Source: an uncultured Bacteroidota bacterium
Lineage (GTDB): Bacteria; Bacteroidota; Bacteroidia; Flavobacteriales; Flavobacteriaceae
NCBI GenBank assembly: GCA_902523665.1
Contig: CABZAD010000006.1
Location: 1 to 64,000 of the forward strand
Reading direction: 5' to 3'
DNA: 64,000 nucleotides
The notes under the pieces: generated by a model
Seen by the model: the letters and a program-made list of their open reading frames with translations, nothing else
Told to the model about the DNA's origin: nothing
Databases searched by the model: none
Shown: in pieces, positions 20,822 through 30,581 of the stretch
Layout: every line of letters begins with the position of its first letter
How positions within the stretch are numbered: position 1 is the first letter of the stretch
Position numbers and translations under genes: made by a program

Positions 20822-22087
20822 ATGACAGCTCAATTATGGTTTTTTATAATTATTTCATTAGTAATTTTTAACTACTTATTTTCAAATCTTTTAGATTATA
20901 TAAATCATAGAAATTGGAAAGATGAAATTCCAAACGAGTTAAAAGATTTTTATGATAAAGAGAAATATAAGAAGGCAAAAAATTATGCATTAAGTAAAAA
21001 TAAGATTAGTCTCTTTTCAAGTTCGATAAGTTTTTTACTTGTAATTTCACTTCTTGTATTCAATGGTTATGGAATTATTGATCAATTTGTTAATTCTAAT
21101 ATTTTTAATTTATTTGAGTCACTTCAAATTAGTTTAAACTTTATCCAATCTGGGGTTTTCTTTTTAATTTTATTCATACTGAATTCTGTTATATCCATAC
21201 CTTTCTCATACTATAACACATTTGTAATTGAAGAAAAATTTGGATTCAACAAAACGACAAAGTCTACATTTTTTATTGATATTATTAAATCAACTTTATT
21301 ATCCTTTTTTATTGGAGGTATTCTTCTTTTTCTTGCCTTATATCTCTTCGATAATTTAAATGAAGGATTCTGGCTATGGTTGTGGATTGGGATTTCATTG
21401 TTGATGATTTTTATTAATATGTTCTATGCTGATTTAATTGCACCAATTTTTAATAAGCTTACTCCTTTAGATGAAGGGGTGTTAAGAAATAAAATAGAAA
21501 ATTATTCTAAAGATGTTGGGTATCTTTTAAAAAATATATATGTTATTGATGGATCAAAGAGATCCACAAAAGCAAATGCTTTTTTTAGTGGTTTAGGCCC
21601 AAGAAAAACTATTGCGCTTTATGATACTTTAATTCAAAAACATACAGAGAACGAACTTGTAGCGGTACTTGCTCATGAAGTAGGTCATTTTAAGAAAAAA
21701 CATATTTTCTCTGGATTAATTATGTCGATTATCCAGATTGGAATCATGTCTTTTTTCTTTGAATTATGTCTTAAACTCCCTGAGATTTCAATTGCTCTTG
21801 GTGGTTCAGAATCAAGCTTCCATTTAGGTCTTGTAGGTTTTAGTATTATTTTTTCACCTATCTCAATATTATCAGGGATAATAATGAATTACAATAGTAG
21901 AAAAAATGAGTTTGAAGCAGATGCGTATGCAAGAGAAACATTTAATGGAGAGGATTTATCTTTGGCATTAAAAAAATTATCTGTTGATAGTCTTTCTAAT
22001 ATTTACCCACATCCACTTTATGTATTTTTCCATTATTCACATCCACCACTTATTCAAAGATTAAGAGCATTAAACAAAAAAATATGA
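20822..22087 (+). CDS. M48 family metallopeptidase (Ste24/CAAX prenyl protease type)
   Basis: AVLAHEVGHFKKKH zinc motif; EFEADAYA; multi-TM. Confidence 0.93.
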   Translation: MTAQLWFFIIISLVIFNYLFSNLLDYINHRNWKDEIPNELKDFYDKEKYKKAKNYALSKNKISLFSSSISFLLVISLLVFNGYGIIDQFVNSNIFNLFESLQISLNFIQSGVFFLILFILNSVISIPFSYYNTFVIEEKFGFNKTTKSTFFIDIIKSTLLSFFIGGILLFLALYLFDNLNEGFWLWLWIGISLLMIFINMFYADLIAPIFNKLTPLDEGVLRNKIENYSKDVGYLLKNIYVIDGSKRSTKANAFFSGLGPRKTIALYDTLIQKHTENELVAVLAHEVGHFKKKHIFSGLIMSIIQIGIMSFFFELCLKLPEISIALGGSESSFHLGLVGFSIIFSPISILSGIIMNYNSRKNEFEADAYARETFNGEDLSLALKKLSVDSLSNIYPHPLYVFFHYSHPPLIQRLRALNKKI

Positions 22088-23040
22088 GAAGGAGAAATTT
22101 TATTTTTGATATATTTAGTATTGGATTTATTTCTTCCATGACTCCCAAAGTCAATGCAAAAGAGTTTATAAATAAAAATATGGTTAGATCAATTTCAACA
22201 TGGAAAACAACTGAGGCTAATCTAAAAGCTGGATTAATGCTAGATAAAGGAATTGATGGACTTAGTGCTGCCGTTTCTGGTGTTGCTATTGAAGAAGAAA
22301 ATCCAAAGAATACCACCGTTGGATTTGGGGGAGCACCTGATAGATCAGGAAGAGTGACTCTTGATGCATGTGTTATGAATCATCTTGGAGATTGCGGTTC
22401 TGTTGTAGCTGTAGAAAATATTGTGAATGTTGCTAGACTTGCAAAGGATGTAATGGAAAAAACACCTCACGTTATGTTAGCTGGTAAGGGTGCTGAAGAA
22501 TTTGCTATTTCCCAAGGTTATGAAAAGAAAGATTTGCTGACAGAAAAGTCAAAAGAGGATTGGAAAAAATGGCTTGAAAATGAAGATTATAAGCCTATAA
22601 TTAATATTGAAAATCATGATACTATTGGTATGTTATGCCTTGACAAGAATAATAATATTTCTGGGGTCTGTACAACCAGTGGCCTAGCATATAAAATGAA
22701 AGGGAGAGTTGGAGACTCACCAATAATTGGTTCTGGTCTATTTATTGATAATAAAATAGGTGGAGCTGTTGCAACTGGTCTTGGAGAAGAAGTCTTAAAA
22801 ACTGTCGGATCTTTTTTAGTAGTTGAGTTAATGAGACAGGGAATGTCTCCGCAAGAAGCTTGTGAAGCTTCAGTTAAAAGAATAGTTTCATCAAATTCTC
22901 AAAAAAATAAATTTCAAGTTGCTTACATAGCTATGAATAAAAATGGAGATGTTGGCTCTTTTAGTGTTGAGCCAGGATTCACATATATGGATTATTTCAA
23001 TGGTGAAAACAATGAGAAGATTACCGAGTCTGCATTTTGA
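22084..23040 (+). CDS. N(4)-(beta-N-acetylglucosaminyl)-L-asparaginase / isoaspartyl peptidase family (Ntn hydrolase)
   Basis: HDTIGMLCLDKNNNISGVCTTSGLAYKMKGRVGDSPIIGSGLFID. Confidence 0.92.
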   Translation: MRRRNFIFDIFSIGFISSMTPKVNAKEFINKNMVRSISTWKTTEANLKAGLMLDKGIDGLSAAVSGVAIEEENPKNTTVGFGGAPDRSGRVTLDACVMNHLGDCGSVVAVENIVNVARLAKDVMEKTPHVMLAGKGAEEFAISQGYEKKDLLTEKSKEDWKKWLENEDYKPIINIENHDTIGMLCLDKNNNISGVCTTSGLAYKMKGRVGDSPIIGSGLFIDNKIGGAVATGLGEEVLKTVGSFLVVELMRQGMSPQEACEASVKRIVSSNSQKNKFQVAYIAMNKNGDVGSFSVEPGFTYMDYFNGENNEKITESAF

Positions 23041-23814
23041 TTAAGAGAATATAGATTTCATCTTATCCATTTCTTCTTCAGCTAACTTTGGATCTACTAA
23101 TATTCTACCACTATATTCATCAGTAATAATTTTTTGCCTTGAAGCAATTTCCATTTGAACTTGAGGAGGTATAGTAAAGTACGAGCCTCCTGATGCATTT
23201 CTCTCTATAGGTACTATTGCTAAACCATTTCTAACATTTGATCTTATTCTCTTGTATGCAGCAATTAGATTATCTTCAATTTTTTTTTCAAATTCCTTTG
23301 ACTTTTCCAATAATGCTTTCTCCTCTTTTTCAGTCTCTTTCAAAATTTCACCTAATTCTGAGTTTTTACTTTTCAGGTGAGAAGCTCTATCCTCAATCTT
23401 ATCTTTTAGTTCGTCACTAACAACAGTTTTGCTCTCAATTGTTTCTTTATATTGAGCAATCTTTTTTTCTGAGAGCTTAATCTCTAATTCTTGATATTCT
23501 TGTTCTTTTACGATGGCATTATACTCTCTATTATTTCTGACTTTTTTTAAATCACCTTCATATTTTTTATGATTTTCTTTCGAAGTTTTAATTGAGTTTT
23601 CTTCAAACTTAATCCCATCTTGACTTTCTTTAATTTCATTTTCAAAACCTACAAGTCTTTTATTTAATCCCTCGATTTCACTTTCAAGATCTTCGACCTC
23701 TAGAGGAAGCTCACCTCTAATACTTCTTATTTGATCAATTCTTGAATCAATTAACTGAAGATCAAAAAGAGCTCTTAACTTTTCTTCGACTGATGTCTCA
23801 ATTTTTTTTGCCAT
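23041..23814 (-). CDS. Coiled-coil protein of the C4-type zinc ribbon family (cysteines absent)
   Basis: LRALFDLQLIDSRIDQIRSIRGELPLEVEDLE N terminus, long coiled coil, C-terminal SGRILVDPKLAEEEMDKM. Confidence 0.8.
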   Translation of the reverse strand: MAKKIETSVEEKLRALFDLQLIDSRIDQIRSIRGELPLEVEDLESEIEGLNKRLVGFENEIKESQDGIKFEENSIKTSKENHKKYEGDLKKVRNNREYNAIVKEQEYQELEIKLSEKKIAQYKETIESKTVVSDELKDKIEDRASHLKSKNSELGEILKETEKEEKALLEKSKEFEKKIEDNLIAAYKRIRSNVRNGLAIVPIERNASGGSYFTIPPQVQMEIASRQKIITDEYSGRILVDPKLAEEEMDKMKSIFS

Positions 23815-23815
23815 T

Positions 23816-24610
23816 TTAATAATATTTAACAGGGTTAATGTTTCCCTCAGATAAAAGGAGCGTAAAATTAGGTAATTTTTTATTAAGAAATTCTTTAATT
23901 ATCAATTTTATATGGTTTTCACTCTCATAATGACCAATATCAACTAAAATTGCTTTGTTATCTGCCTCATAAAAATTATGATACTTTAAATCTGATGTAA
24001 TAAATGCATCTACTTCTGAATCTAATGAGTTTTTTATTGCAAAGCTTCCTGAGCCAACAACTATAGAGACTTTCGATATAGTCTTATTTATTTTTTTTGA
24101 ATGTCTAATGTGTTTGAGATTTAGTTTATCCTTAAGTAAATCAAAAAAACTATCCTCATCTTTTGGTTCATCTAATTTTCCAATTATACCCAACCCAGTT
24201 TTAATTCCCTCTAAATTATTTGTTTTTGGAATAAGTGTTGAAAGATTTTTTAAACCAATTTTTTTTGCCAAAAAATAGGTTATTCCCTCTGGGTGATTAT
24301 CTAATGAAGTATGAATTGCATATATAGAAATATTATTCTTAACAGCATTAATTATTGACTTTTGAACATATCCAGAGTCAGATGTTATTTTCTTCAAGCC
24401 ATTGAATATTATAGGATGATAGCTTATTATAAGATTACAATTTTTTTTAACAGCCTCATCTATCACGTCATTAGTTGCATCTAATGTGACTAAAATATTT
24501 TTAACTAAAGATTCAGGGTTACCTATAATTAGCCCAACATTATCGAAGTCTTCTGCAATAGATCTTGGCATCCAATTATTTAGAATTTTACTAATTTCAC
24601 TAACTTTCAT
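23816..24610 (-). CDS. Nif3-like dinuclear metal center family protein
   Basis: AEDFDNVGLIIGNP, IISYHPIIFNGLKKIT, AIHTSLDNHPEG. Confidence 0.9.
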   Translation of the reverse strand: MKVSEISKILNNWMPRSIAEDFDNVGLIIGNPESLVKNILVTLDATNDVIDEAVKKNCNLIISYHPIIFNGLKKITSDSGYVQKSIINAVKNNISIYAIHTSLDNHPEGITYFLAKKIGLKNLSTLIPKTNNLEGIKTGLGIIGKLDEPKDEDSFFDLLKDKLNLKHIRHSKKINKTISKVSIVVGSGSFAIKNSLDSEVDAFITSDLKYHNFYEADNKAILVDIGHYESENHIKLIIKEFLNKKLPNFTLLLSEGNINPVKYY

Positions 24611-24653
24611 ATAAGTGTAGTTTCATTGCAAATATAATATTATCTTTCCCAAG

Positions 24654-25679
24654 GTGAAAAAATTAAAATTTTTATTATACCCCTTTTCAGTATTATATAG
24701 CATATACTCATCATTTCGAAACTTATTATTTGATTTTGGATTAATCGACTCAATCGAATATAAAATTCCAACAATTGGTATTGGAAATTTATCGACTGGT
24801 GGAACAGGGAAATCAATAATTGTTGATTATCTAATTGAGAAATTTAAGAAAAATAAAAAAATTACAACTCTGAGTAGGGGATATAACAGAAAAACAAAGG
24901 GATTTGTTCATGCATCTAAAAGAACAGATGCATATGAAATAGGTGACGAACCTTTTCAATTCTTTTCAAAGCATCCTGAAATTAACGTAGTTGTATGTGA
25001 GGATCGAAGAAAGGGCATGAATATTCTTCTAAAAAACTTGTCTGATACAGAATTATGTATTTGGGATGATGTATTTCAACATAGATTTGTAAAACCAGGT
25101 TTAATGATATTATCAACATCATTCAAATACCCTTTTTATAAAGATGAGATTCTTCCAGTCGGAAATTTAAGAGAGAATAAAGATTCTTCAAAAAGGGCTG
25201 ACATAATTGTTGTGACGAAATGTCCAATTGATATGCAAATTAATGATAAAAAATCGTTTATTAAGTCTTTAAATCCACTTAATAATCAGAAGGTTTTTTT
25301 CAGCACATTATCTTATAAGCAAAAAATTAAATCTGATGTTGATCAAATAAATATTGATACTTTAGCTGAAAGTGATTTTATTTTAGTGACCGGAATAGCA
25401 GATTCTTCTTACCTAGTTGGATTTCTAAAAAGTAAGGCATTTAAATTCAAGCATTTAAAATATTCTGACCATTACAATTTTAATAAACTTTCAATAGATA
25501 AAATAAGGAGTCTATCTATTGGTAAAAAAATACTGACAACGGAAAAAGATTTTGGAAGACTTAAACCAAAGATCAGTGATAGAAATATTTATTACATTGA
25601 AGTATCAATGCAATTTAATTCTGAAGTAAATGATTTTAACTTTGATGAGACAATTTCTGAATATATAAATCAGAACTAA
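24654..25679 (+). CDS. lpxK: Tetraacyldisaccharide 4'-kinase
   Basis: IGNLSTGGTGKSIIVDYL P-loop, TLSRGYNRKTKGF, DDVFQHRFVKPGL; GTG start. Confidence 0.93.
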   Translation: MKKLKFLLYPFSVLYSIYSSFRNLLFDFGLIDSIEYKIPTIGIGNLSTGGTGKSIIVDYLIEKFKKNKKITTLSRGYNRKTKGFVHASKRTDAYEIGDEPFQFFSKHPEINVVVCEDRRKGMNILLKNLSDTELCIWDDVFQHRFVKPGLMILSTSFKYPFYKDEILPVGNLRENKDSSKRADIIVVTKCPIDMQINDKKSFIKSLNPLNNQKVFFSTLSYKQKIKSDVDQINIDTLAESDFILVTGIADSSYLVGFLKSKAFKFKHLKYSDHYNFNKLSIDKIRSLSIGKKILTTEKDFGRLKPKISDRNIYYIEVSMQFNSEVNDFNFDETISEYINQN

Positions 25680-26593
25680 AGCACATGCTTGTGAGCCTTA
25701 TATGATGATCTAACAAGAGGCCCACTTTCGACGTGTCTGAACCCCATCTCTTTTGCAATAATTTCATATTCTTTAAATTCTTCAGGGGTAACAAAACTGG
25801 TAACTGGAAGATGTTTTTTTGAAGGCTGAAGATACTGACCCAGAGTTACGACATCTACTCCAACATTTATAAGATCATTTAAAGTTTCCAAAACTTCATG
25901 TTTTTCTTCTCCAAGTCCCAACATAATACCTGACTTTGTTCTATTTATTCCATTATCTTTTAAATATTTCAATACATCTAAACTTCTATTATATTTAGCT
26001 TGAACTCTAACTTCTCTAGTAAGCCTTCTCACTGTTTCAAGATTATGTGAAACCACTTCGGGCGCAACTTCAATAATTCTATCGATATTCTCAGTTTCAC
26101 CTTTAAAATCAGGTATAAGAGTTTCAATTGTTGTTTTTGGATTTAAATCTCGAACAGCTTTTACAGTTTCAGCCCATATTATAGAACCTCCATCTTTCAA
26201 GTCATCTCTATCCACTGATGTCAAGACCGCATGTTTAACTCCCATTATATTAATTGATCTTGCAACTTTGAATGGTTCAAATTCATCTGCTGGAAGAGGA
26301 CTACCAGTCTGAACATTACAAAAGCTACAAGATCTTGTACAAATATTTCCAAGAATCATAAATGTAGCAGTTCCTTCTGTCCAACACTCTCCCATATTAG
26401 GACAATTACCAGAGACACAAATTGTATGAAGATTATTCTTCTCTACAGTTGATCTAAGCTCAGTGTATTTTTTACCGATTGGAAGTTTAACACGAATCCA
26501 GCTTGGCTTCTTAGTGCTGACCTTATTGTCAGACGTTTTCTTAGGTAAACTAAGTTTTACCCATCCTTTATTTACTGTTTTAGAAACTGACAT
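25676..26593 (-). CDS. lipA: Lipoyl synthase
   Basis: CVSGNCPNMGECWTEGTATFMILGNICTRSCSFCNV; MSVSK start preferred over ORF-track start 26608. Confidence 0.95.
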   Translation of the reverse strand: MSVSKTVNKGWVKLSLPKKTSDNKVSTKKPSWIRVKLPIGKKYTELRSTVEKNNLHTICVSGNCPNMGECWTEGTATFMILGNICTRSCSFCNVQTGSPLPADEFEPFKVARSINIMGVKHAVLTSVDRDDLKDGGSIIWAETVKAVRDLNPKTTIETLIPDFKGETENIDRIIEVAPEVVSHNLETVRRLTREVRVQAKYNRSLDVLKYLKDNGINRTKSGIMLGLGEEKHEVLETLNDLINVGVDVVTLGQYLQPSKKHLPVTSFVTPEEFKEYEIIAKEMGFRHVESGPLVRSSYKAHKHVL

Positions 26594-26609
26594 CTTACAA
26601 AGATACAAA

Positions 26610-27824
26610 CTAAATAAACCTAGTCAAAATATATCCTAAAGCAAAAAGACTAAGAAACAAAATTCCTGTGATACTAAGAATTCTCATTGATTTAGAAGGT
26701 CTTTGTGATTCTGGCATGTTTTTACTTACAACTAATTTGTAATTTAAAATTGCATAAAAGGGTGCAGTAACGAAGGATAATACAGTGGCTATTTCAACTA
26801 ATGCCCCCATTTCAGATAGTAGATAATAAAATATTAACATTGTCCCTAATGATAAAACTGAAATCCAATAAAAATAATAGTTTTTATTAATCTGGTTTGT
26901 TAATAATTGAGTTGCCCTTGACATTGTTCTGGGCGATGCATCCATACACGTAATTGTGGTACTGAGCATTGTTGTAAATGCACAAATTGAAATTATTAGA
27001 TAAAAACTATCTCCCAAATTAGATGTATATAATTCTATTAATTGTCCTGCAAATACGCTACCACTATTTGAAAAACTAACTCCTGAATTATACATTACTA
27101 ATGCACCTAGACTTACAAAACAAATTCCCAAAATAACAGTAGCTAAATATCCAACATTGAAATCAAATAAACTTTCTTTATTTGTTAATTTTTGATTTTT
27201 ATTTTTTTCTATTGCCCAAATTGAATGCCATATTGAAATATCAAGTGGTGCCGGCATCCAACCCATAAAAGCAACTAGAAACACAATACCAGTACCAGTA
27301 GGAAAAACCTGTTCGAAGCTATACACCTCATCTGAATTAAGAGATGCAACTCCAGTGGAAAAAATTGTGCTTACAGCTAAAATTAAAATTATTATTTTAA
27401 TCATTTTATCTAAAAGCTGATATCTACCAAATAAAAGAATTACATAACATCCAATTGTAATTATCAGGCTCCACACAACCATGTTGTCCGTTATTCCAAA
27501 AAGACTAGATGCTAAACCTGCAGTAACGATAGTAACTGCAGTTTGAATAGTAAACATTGTAGCAAGATTCATAATGAAGTATATTATTAAAAATATTTTG
27601 CCAATTTTGTAATAACCATCCAATAAGCTTTCTCCAGTAGCCATTGCATATCTTGGACCATACTGAAAAAATGGATATTTAAAAATATTTACCAATATGA
27701 GAGCCCAAATTAAACCCCATCCAAAATCAGCACCAGCACGAGTTGATTGAACCAAATGCGAAACTCCAATAGCAGCTCCCGCAAAAAGTAAACCAGGCCC
27801 AAGCTTAGAAATTAATTTGATCAT
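26610..27824 (-). CDS. Nramp-family (APC superfamily) transporter lacking canonical metal-site motifs
   Basis: LGPGLLFAGAAIGVSHLVQSTRAGADFGWGLIW N terminus; 11-ish TM topology. Confidence 0.85.
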   Translation of the reverse strand: MIKLISKLGPGLLFAGAAIGVSHLVQSTRAGADFGWGLIWALILVNIFKYPFFQYGPRYAMATGESLLDGYYKIGKIFLIIYFIMNLATMFTIQTAVTIVTAGLASSLFGITDNMVVWSLIITIGCYVILLFGRYQLLDKMIKIIILILAVSTIFSTGVASLNSDEVYSFEQVFPTGTGIVFLVAFMGWMPAPLDISIWHSIWAIEKNKNQKLTNKESLFDFNVGYLATVILGICFVSLGALVMYNSGVSFSNSGSVFAGQLIELYTSNLGDSFYLIISICAFTTMLSTTITCMDASPRTMSRATQLLTNQINKNYYFYWISVLSLGTMLIFYYLLSEMGALVEIATVLSFVTAPFYAILNYKLVVSKNMPESQRPSKSMRILSITGILFLSLFALGYILTRFI

Positions 27825-28018
27825 TTGATTTCATTAGCACATTCTGAGCCTGAGGGAATTTTCCCACATATACTACATGGTTCATCCGATTTGTTCAAAA
27901 AAGGACTCTGACTAGCACAAGTACCAGAAAACTCTCCATTTTTTTTAAAAATTAGCTTTATTGCAATACCTGAAAAAGCAATAGCAATTAGTCCAACAGA
28001 TATTAGAAATATCTCCAT
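27821..28018 (-). CDS. Small membrane-anchored Cys-containing protein (65 aa)
   Basis: N-terminal TM then GTCASQSPFLNKSDEPCSICGKIPSGSECANEIK; 4-nt overlap with the Nramp-like gene. Confidence 0.65.
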   Translation of the reverse strand: MEIFLISVGLIAIAFSGIAIKLIFKKNGEFSGTCASQSPFLNKSDEPCSICGKIPSGSECANEIK

Positions 28019-28067
28019 TGGACAAAGCTATAAAAAAATCGTAATTTTAGTTGTGCTTAACTTAATT

Positions 28068-28523
28068 ATGAATATTAAGTTTTATTTAGTTTGGTTGTTA
28101 ATAATATTTGCAACTGTCTCTTGTGATACTAACAATGTTAGGGTTTCTGATTCTGAAATTCAATCAGCTTCTGCTTGGAGTATTAATGATCAGCCTCCCA
28201 CATTTCCTCAATGTGAAAATTTAAAAAATAATGAGCACTTGGATTGTTTTAAAAATATTATCGAAGTTGAAATAAATAGTTTTCTTTATGATAAGGTTTT
28301 TCCTGCTGATACATCTGAGTTTATATTAACATTAAAAATTGATACAACAGGTAAATTTTCTTTAGATGATCTTAGTGTTTTAGGAAAATTAAATTCTACA
28401 TCAAAAGACATTATAAAAAATGCTGTAGAAAATATTCCGAATGCACTACCTGCAATTAAAACTAATGTTGGAGAGTTTGTTGAAGTAACTTTTAACCTTC
28501 CATTTAAATTTAATTATGAATAA
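28068..28523 (+). CDS. Lipoprotein with TonB C-terminal-like domain
   Basis: Lipobox ATVSC; TLKIDTTGKFSLDDLSVLGKL...FNLPFKFNYE resembles TonB_C fold. Confidence 0.55.
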   Translation: MNIKFYLVWLLIIFATVSCDTNNVRVSDSEIQSASAWSINDQPPTFPQCENLKNNEHLDCFKNIIEVEINSFLYDKVFPADTSEFILTLKIDTTGKFSLDDLSVLGKLNSTSKDIIKNAVENIPNALPAIKTNVGEFVEVTFNLPFKFNYE

Positions 28524-29079
28524 TAAATTAAACGATAGTTTAGTAATCATGGGAATTGACCCTGGCACCAATATTATGGGCTTTGGAATAATTAAAGTTG
28601 AGAAAAAAGAGATGAGATTGATTGATATGATAGAATATAAACTCCCAAAATCAGATAATCACAATATAAAGCTTTCCAAAATTTTTAAAAAAACAACGGA
28701 GTTAATTAAAATTCATAGACCAAATTATATTTCCATCGAGTCACCTTTTTTTGGAAAAAATGTTCAATCAATGTTAAAATTGGGAAGAGCTCAAGGAGTA
28801 TCAATTGCTGCTGCGTTAAATTCTAAAATTCCTATTACTGAATATTCACCTAAAAAAATAAAAATGGCAATTACTGGAAATGGTAATTCAAGCAAAGAGC
28901 AAGTTGCTAAAATGTTGAAAAGTATGCTAAAAATCAGAGAACTCCCTAAAAATCTTGATTCAACTGATGGCTTAGCTGCCGCAGTATGTCATTTTTTTAA
29001 TTTTCAAAATGAAAAACAGAAAAAAAAATACTCAAGCTGGTCAAGTTTTATTGATAAAAACCCAAATAAATTAGCTTAA
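28516..29079 (+). CDS. ruvC: Crossover junction endodeoxyribonuclease
   Basis: IMGIDPGTNIMGFGII, SIESPFFGKNVQSMLKLGRAQG, DSTDGLAAAVCH. Confidence 0.95.
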   Translation: MNNKLNDSLVIMGIDPGTNIMGFGIIKVEKKEMRLIDMIEYKLPKSDNHNIKLSKIFKKTTELIKIHRPNYISIESPFFGKNVQSMLKLGRAQGVSIAAALNSKIPITEYSPKKIKMAITGNGNSSKEQVAKMLKSMLKIRELPKNLDSTDGLAAAVCHFFNFQNEKQKKKYSSWSSFIDKNPNKLA

Positions 29080-30458
29080 TCGCCAAAATGCTTATAAAAA
29101 TTCTGAATTGTTTCAATGCCTATAAAGAAGTTCTTTAAACCAAAATTCTCGTTAGGAGAATGAATTGCATCACTATCAAGCCCAAATCCCATTAAAACAG
29201 ACTTAATACCCAAAATGCTTTCAAACATAGGAACTATTGGAATACTCCCACCATCTTTTTGTGGAATAGGCTCTGTTCCAAAGCTATCTTTGTAGGCATT
29301 TACTGCTGCTTCATAACCCTTAAAGTCTTCTGGAGTAACATAAGGATTTCCTCCGTGATGAGTTGAAACTTCAACTGAAACTGTATTAGGAGCAATACTA
29401 TGAATATAATTTTTAAATAGCTCACTTATTTTTTCCCAATTTTGATTTGGAACTAACCTCATTGAAATTTTTGCATTAGCTTCACTTGGTATAACTGTTT
29501 TAGATCCCTCACCAATATATCCACCCCAAATCCCATTAACATCAAGTGTTGGGCGTATAGATTTTCTCTCTAATGTAGAATATCCTTCTTCACCTTTTAT
29601 CTCAATTAGACCTAATGAATCCTTAAATTTCTGATCGTTAAATTTTGATTTTTCTTCAATAATATCTCTTTTAGATTTTTCAATTTCAATTACATCATCA
29701 TAAAATCCTGGAATAACAATTTTACCTTTCTCATCCATTAGTGAACTAATAATTTCTGATAATGTATTGATTGGATTAGCAAGTGTCCCACCATAAGTGC
29801 CAGAGTGAAGATCTCTATTAGGACCAGTTAATTTAATTTCCATATATGATAAACCTCTAAGTCCGACTGTAAGGGTTGGATTATCCAGATTACTCAACCC
29901 GGTATCTGAGATAAGAATAACATCAGCACTTAGTTTGGGCTTATTATCAACAAGAAATTTCTCTAAATTTTCACTTCCAACCTCTTCTTCACCTTCAATC
30001 ATAAACTTTACATTACAATTAAGATCATTTTTCTTTACAAGCTGTTCAAACGCCTTGACATGCATAAAAACTTGACCTTTGTCATCACATGCACCTCTAG
30101 CAAAAATTGCTCCCTCTGGATGAATATCAGTTTTCTTAATTATTGGTTCAAAAGGGGGGCTATTCCAGAGCTCTAATGGATCAGGTGGTTGTACATCATA
30201 GTGACCGTAAACAAGAATTGTTGGATATGATGGGTTAATTATTTTTTCACCATAAACTATAGGATGTCCATTGGTTTCATAAACTTTTGTTGAATCACAA
30301 CCGGACTTTAAAAGCTCATTTGATAGCCAATTTGCTGTTGTGTTCATGTATTTTGAAAATTTTGAGTCTGCGCTCACAGATGGTAGCTTCAAAAATTCAA
30401 AAAGTTCTTCCAAGTATTTACTTTTTTCCTCCTTAGATAATGTACTTATAGTTGACAT
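29076..30458 (-). CDS. M20-family dipeptidase
   Basis: ILVYGHYDVQPPDPLELWNSPPF, RGACDDKGQ, MIEGEEEVGSENL. Confidence 0.93.
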   Translation of the reverse strand: MSTISTLSKEEKSKYLEELFEFLKLPSVSADSKFSKYMNTTANWLSNELLKSGCDSTKVYETNGHPIVYGEKIINPSYPTILVYGHYDVQPPDPLELWNSPPFEPIIKKTDIHPEGAIFARGACDDKGQVFMHVKAFEQLVKKNDLNCNVKFMIEGEEEVGSENLEKFLVDNKPKLSADVILISDTGLSNLDNPTLTVGLRGLSYMEIKLTGPNRDLHSGTYGGTLANPINTLSEIISSLMDEKGKIVIPGFYDDVIEIEKSKRDIIEEKSKFNDQKFKDSLGLIEIKGEEGYSTLERKSIRPTLDVNGIWGGYIGEGSKTVIPSEANAKISMRLVPNQNWEKISELFKNYIHSIAPNTVSVEVSTHHGGNPYVTPEDFKGYEAAVNAYKDSFGTEPIPQKDGGSIPIVPMFESILGIKSVLMGFGLDSDAIHSPNENFGLKNFFIGIETIQNFYKHFGD

Positions 30459-30484
30459 ATTTTTTAAAAACTTATTTATATTTG
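30452..30484 (+). promoter_or_regulatory. Putative Bacteroidota-type promoter for tRNA-Leu
   Basis: TTG (30452-30454) and TATATTTG (30477-30484), about 10 nt upstream of the tRNA 5' end. Confidence 0.45.
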
Positions 30485-30494
30485 TTCACCTTTT

Positions 30495-30576
30495 GCGGGT
30501 GTGGTGAAATTGGTAGACACGCTAGACTTAGGATCTAGTGCCTAACAGCATGGGGGTTCGAGTCCCTTCACCCGCA
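30495..30576 (+). tRNA. tRNA-Leu (anticodon TAG)
   Basis: Acceptor GCGGGTG/CACCCGC, anticodon arm CTAGA-CTTAGGA-TCTAG, variable arm, GGTTCGAGTCC T arm. Confidence 0.95.
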
Positions 30577-30581
30577 CTATA

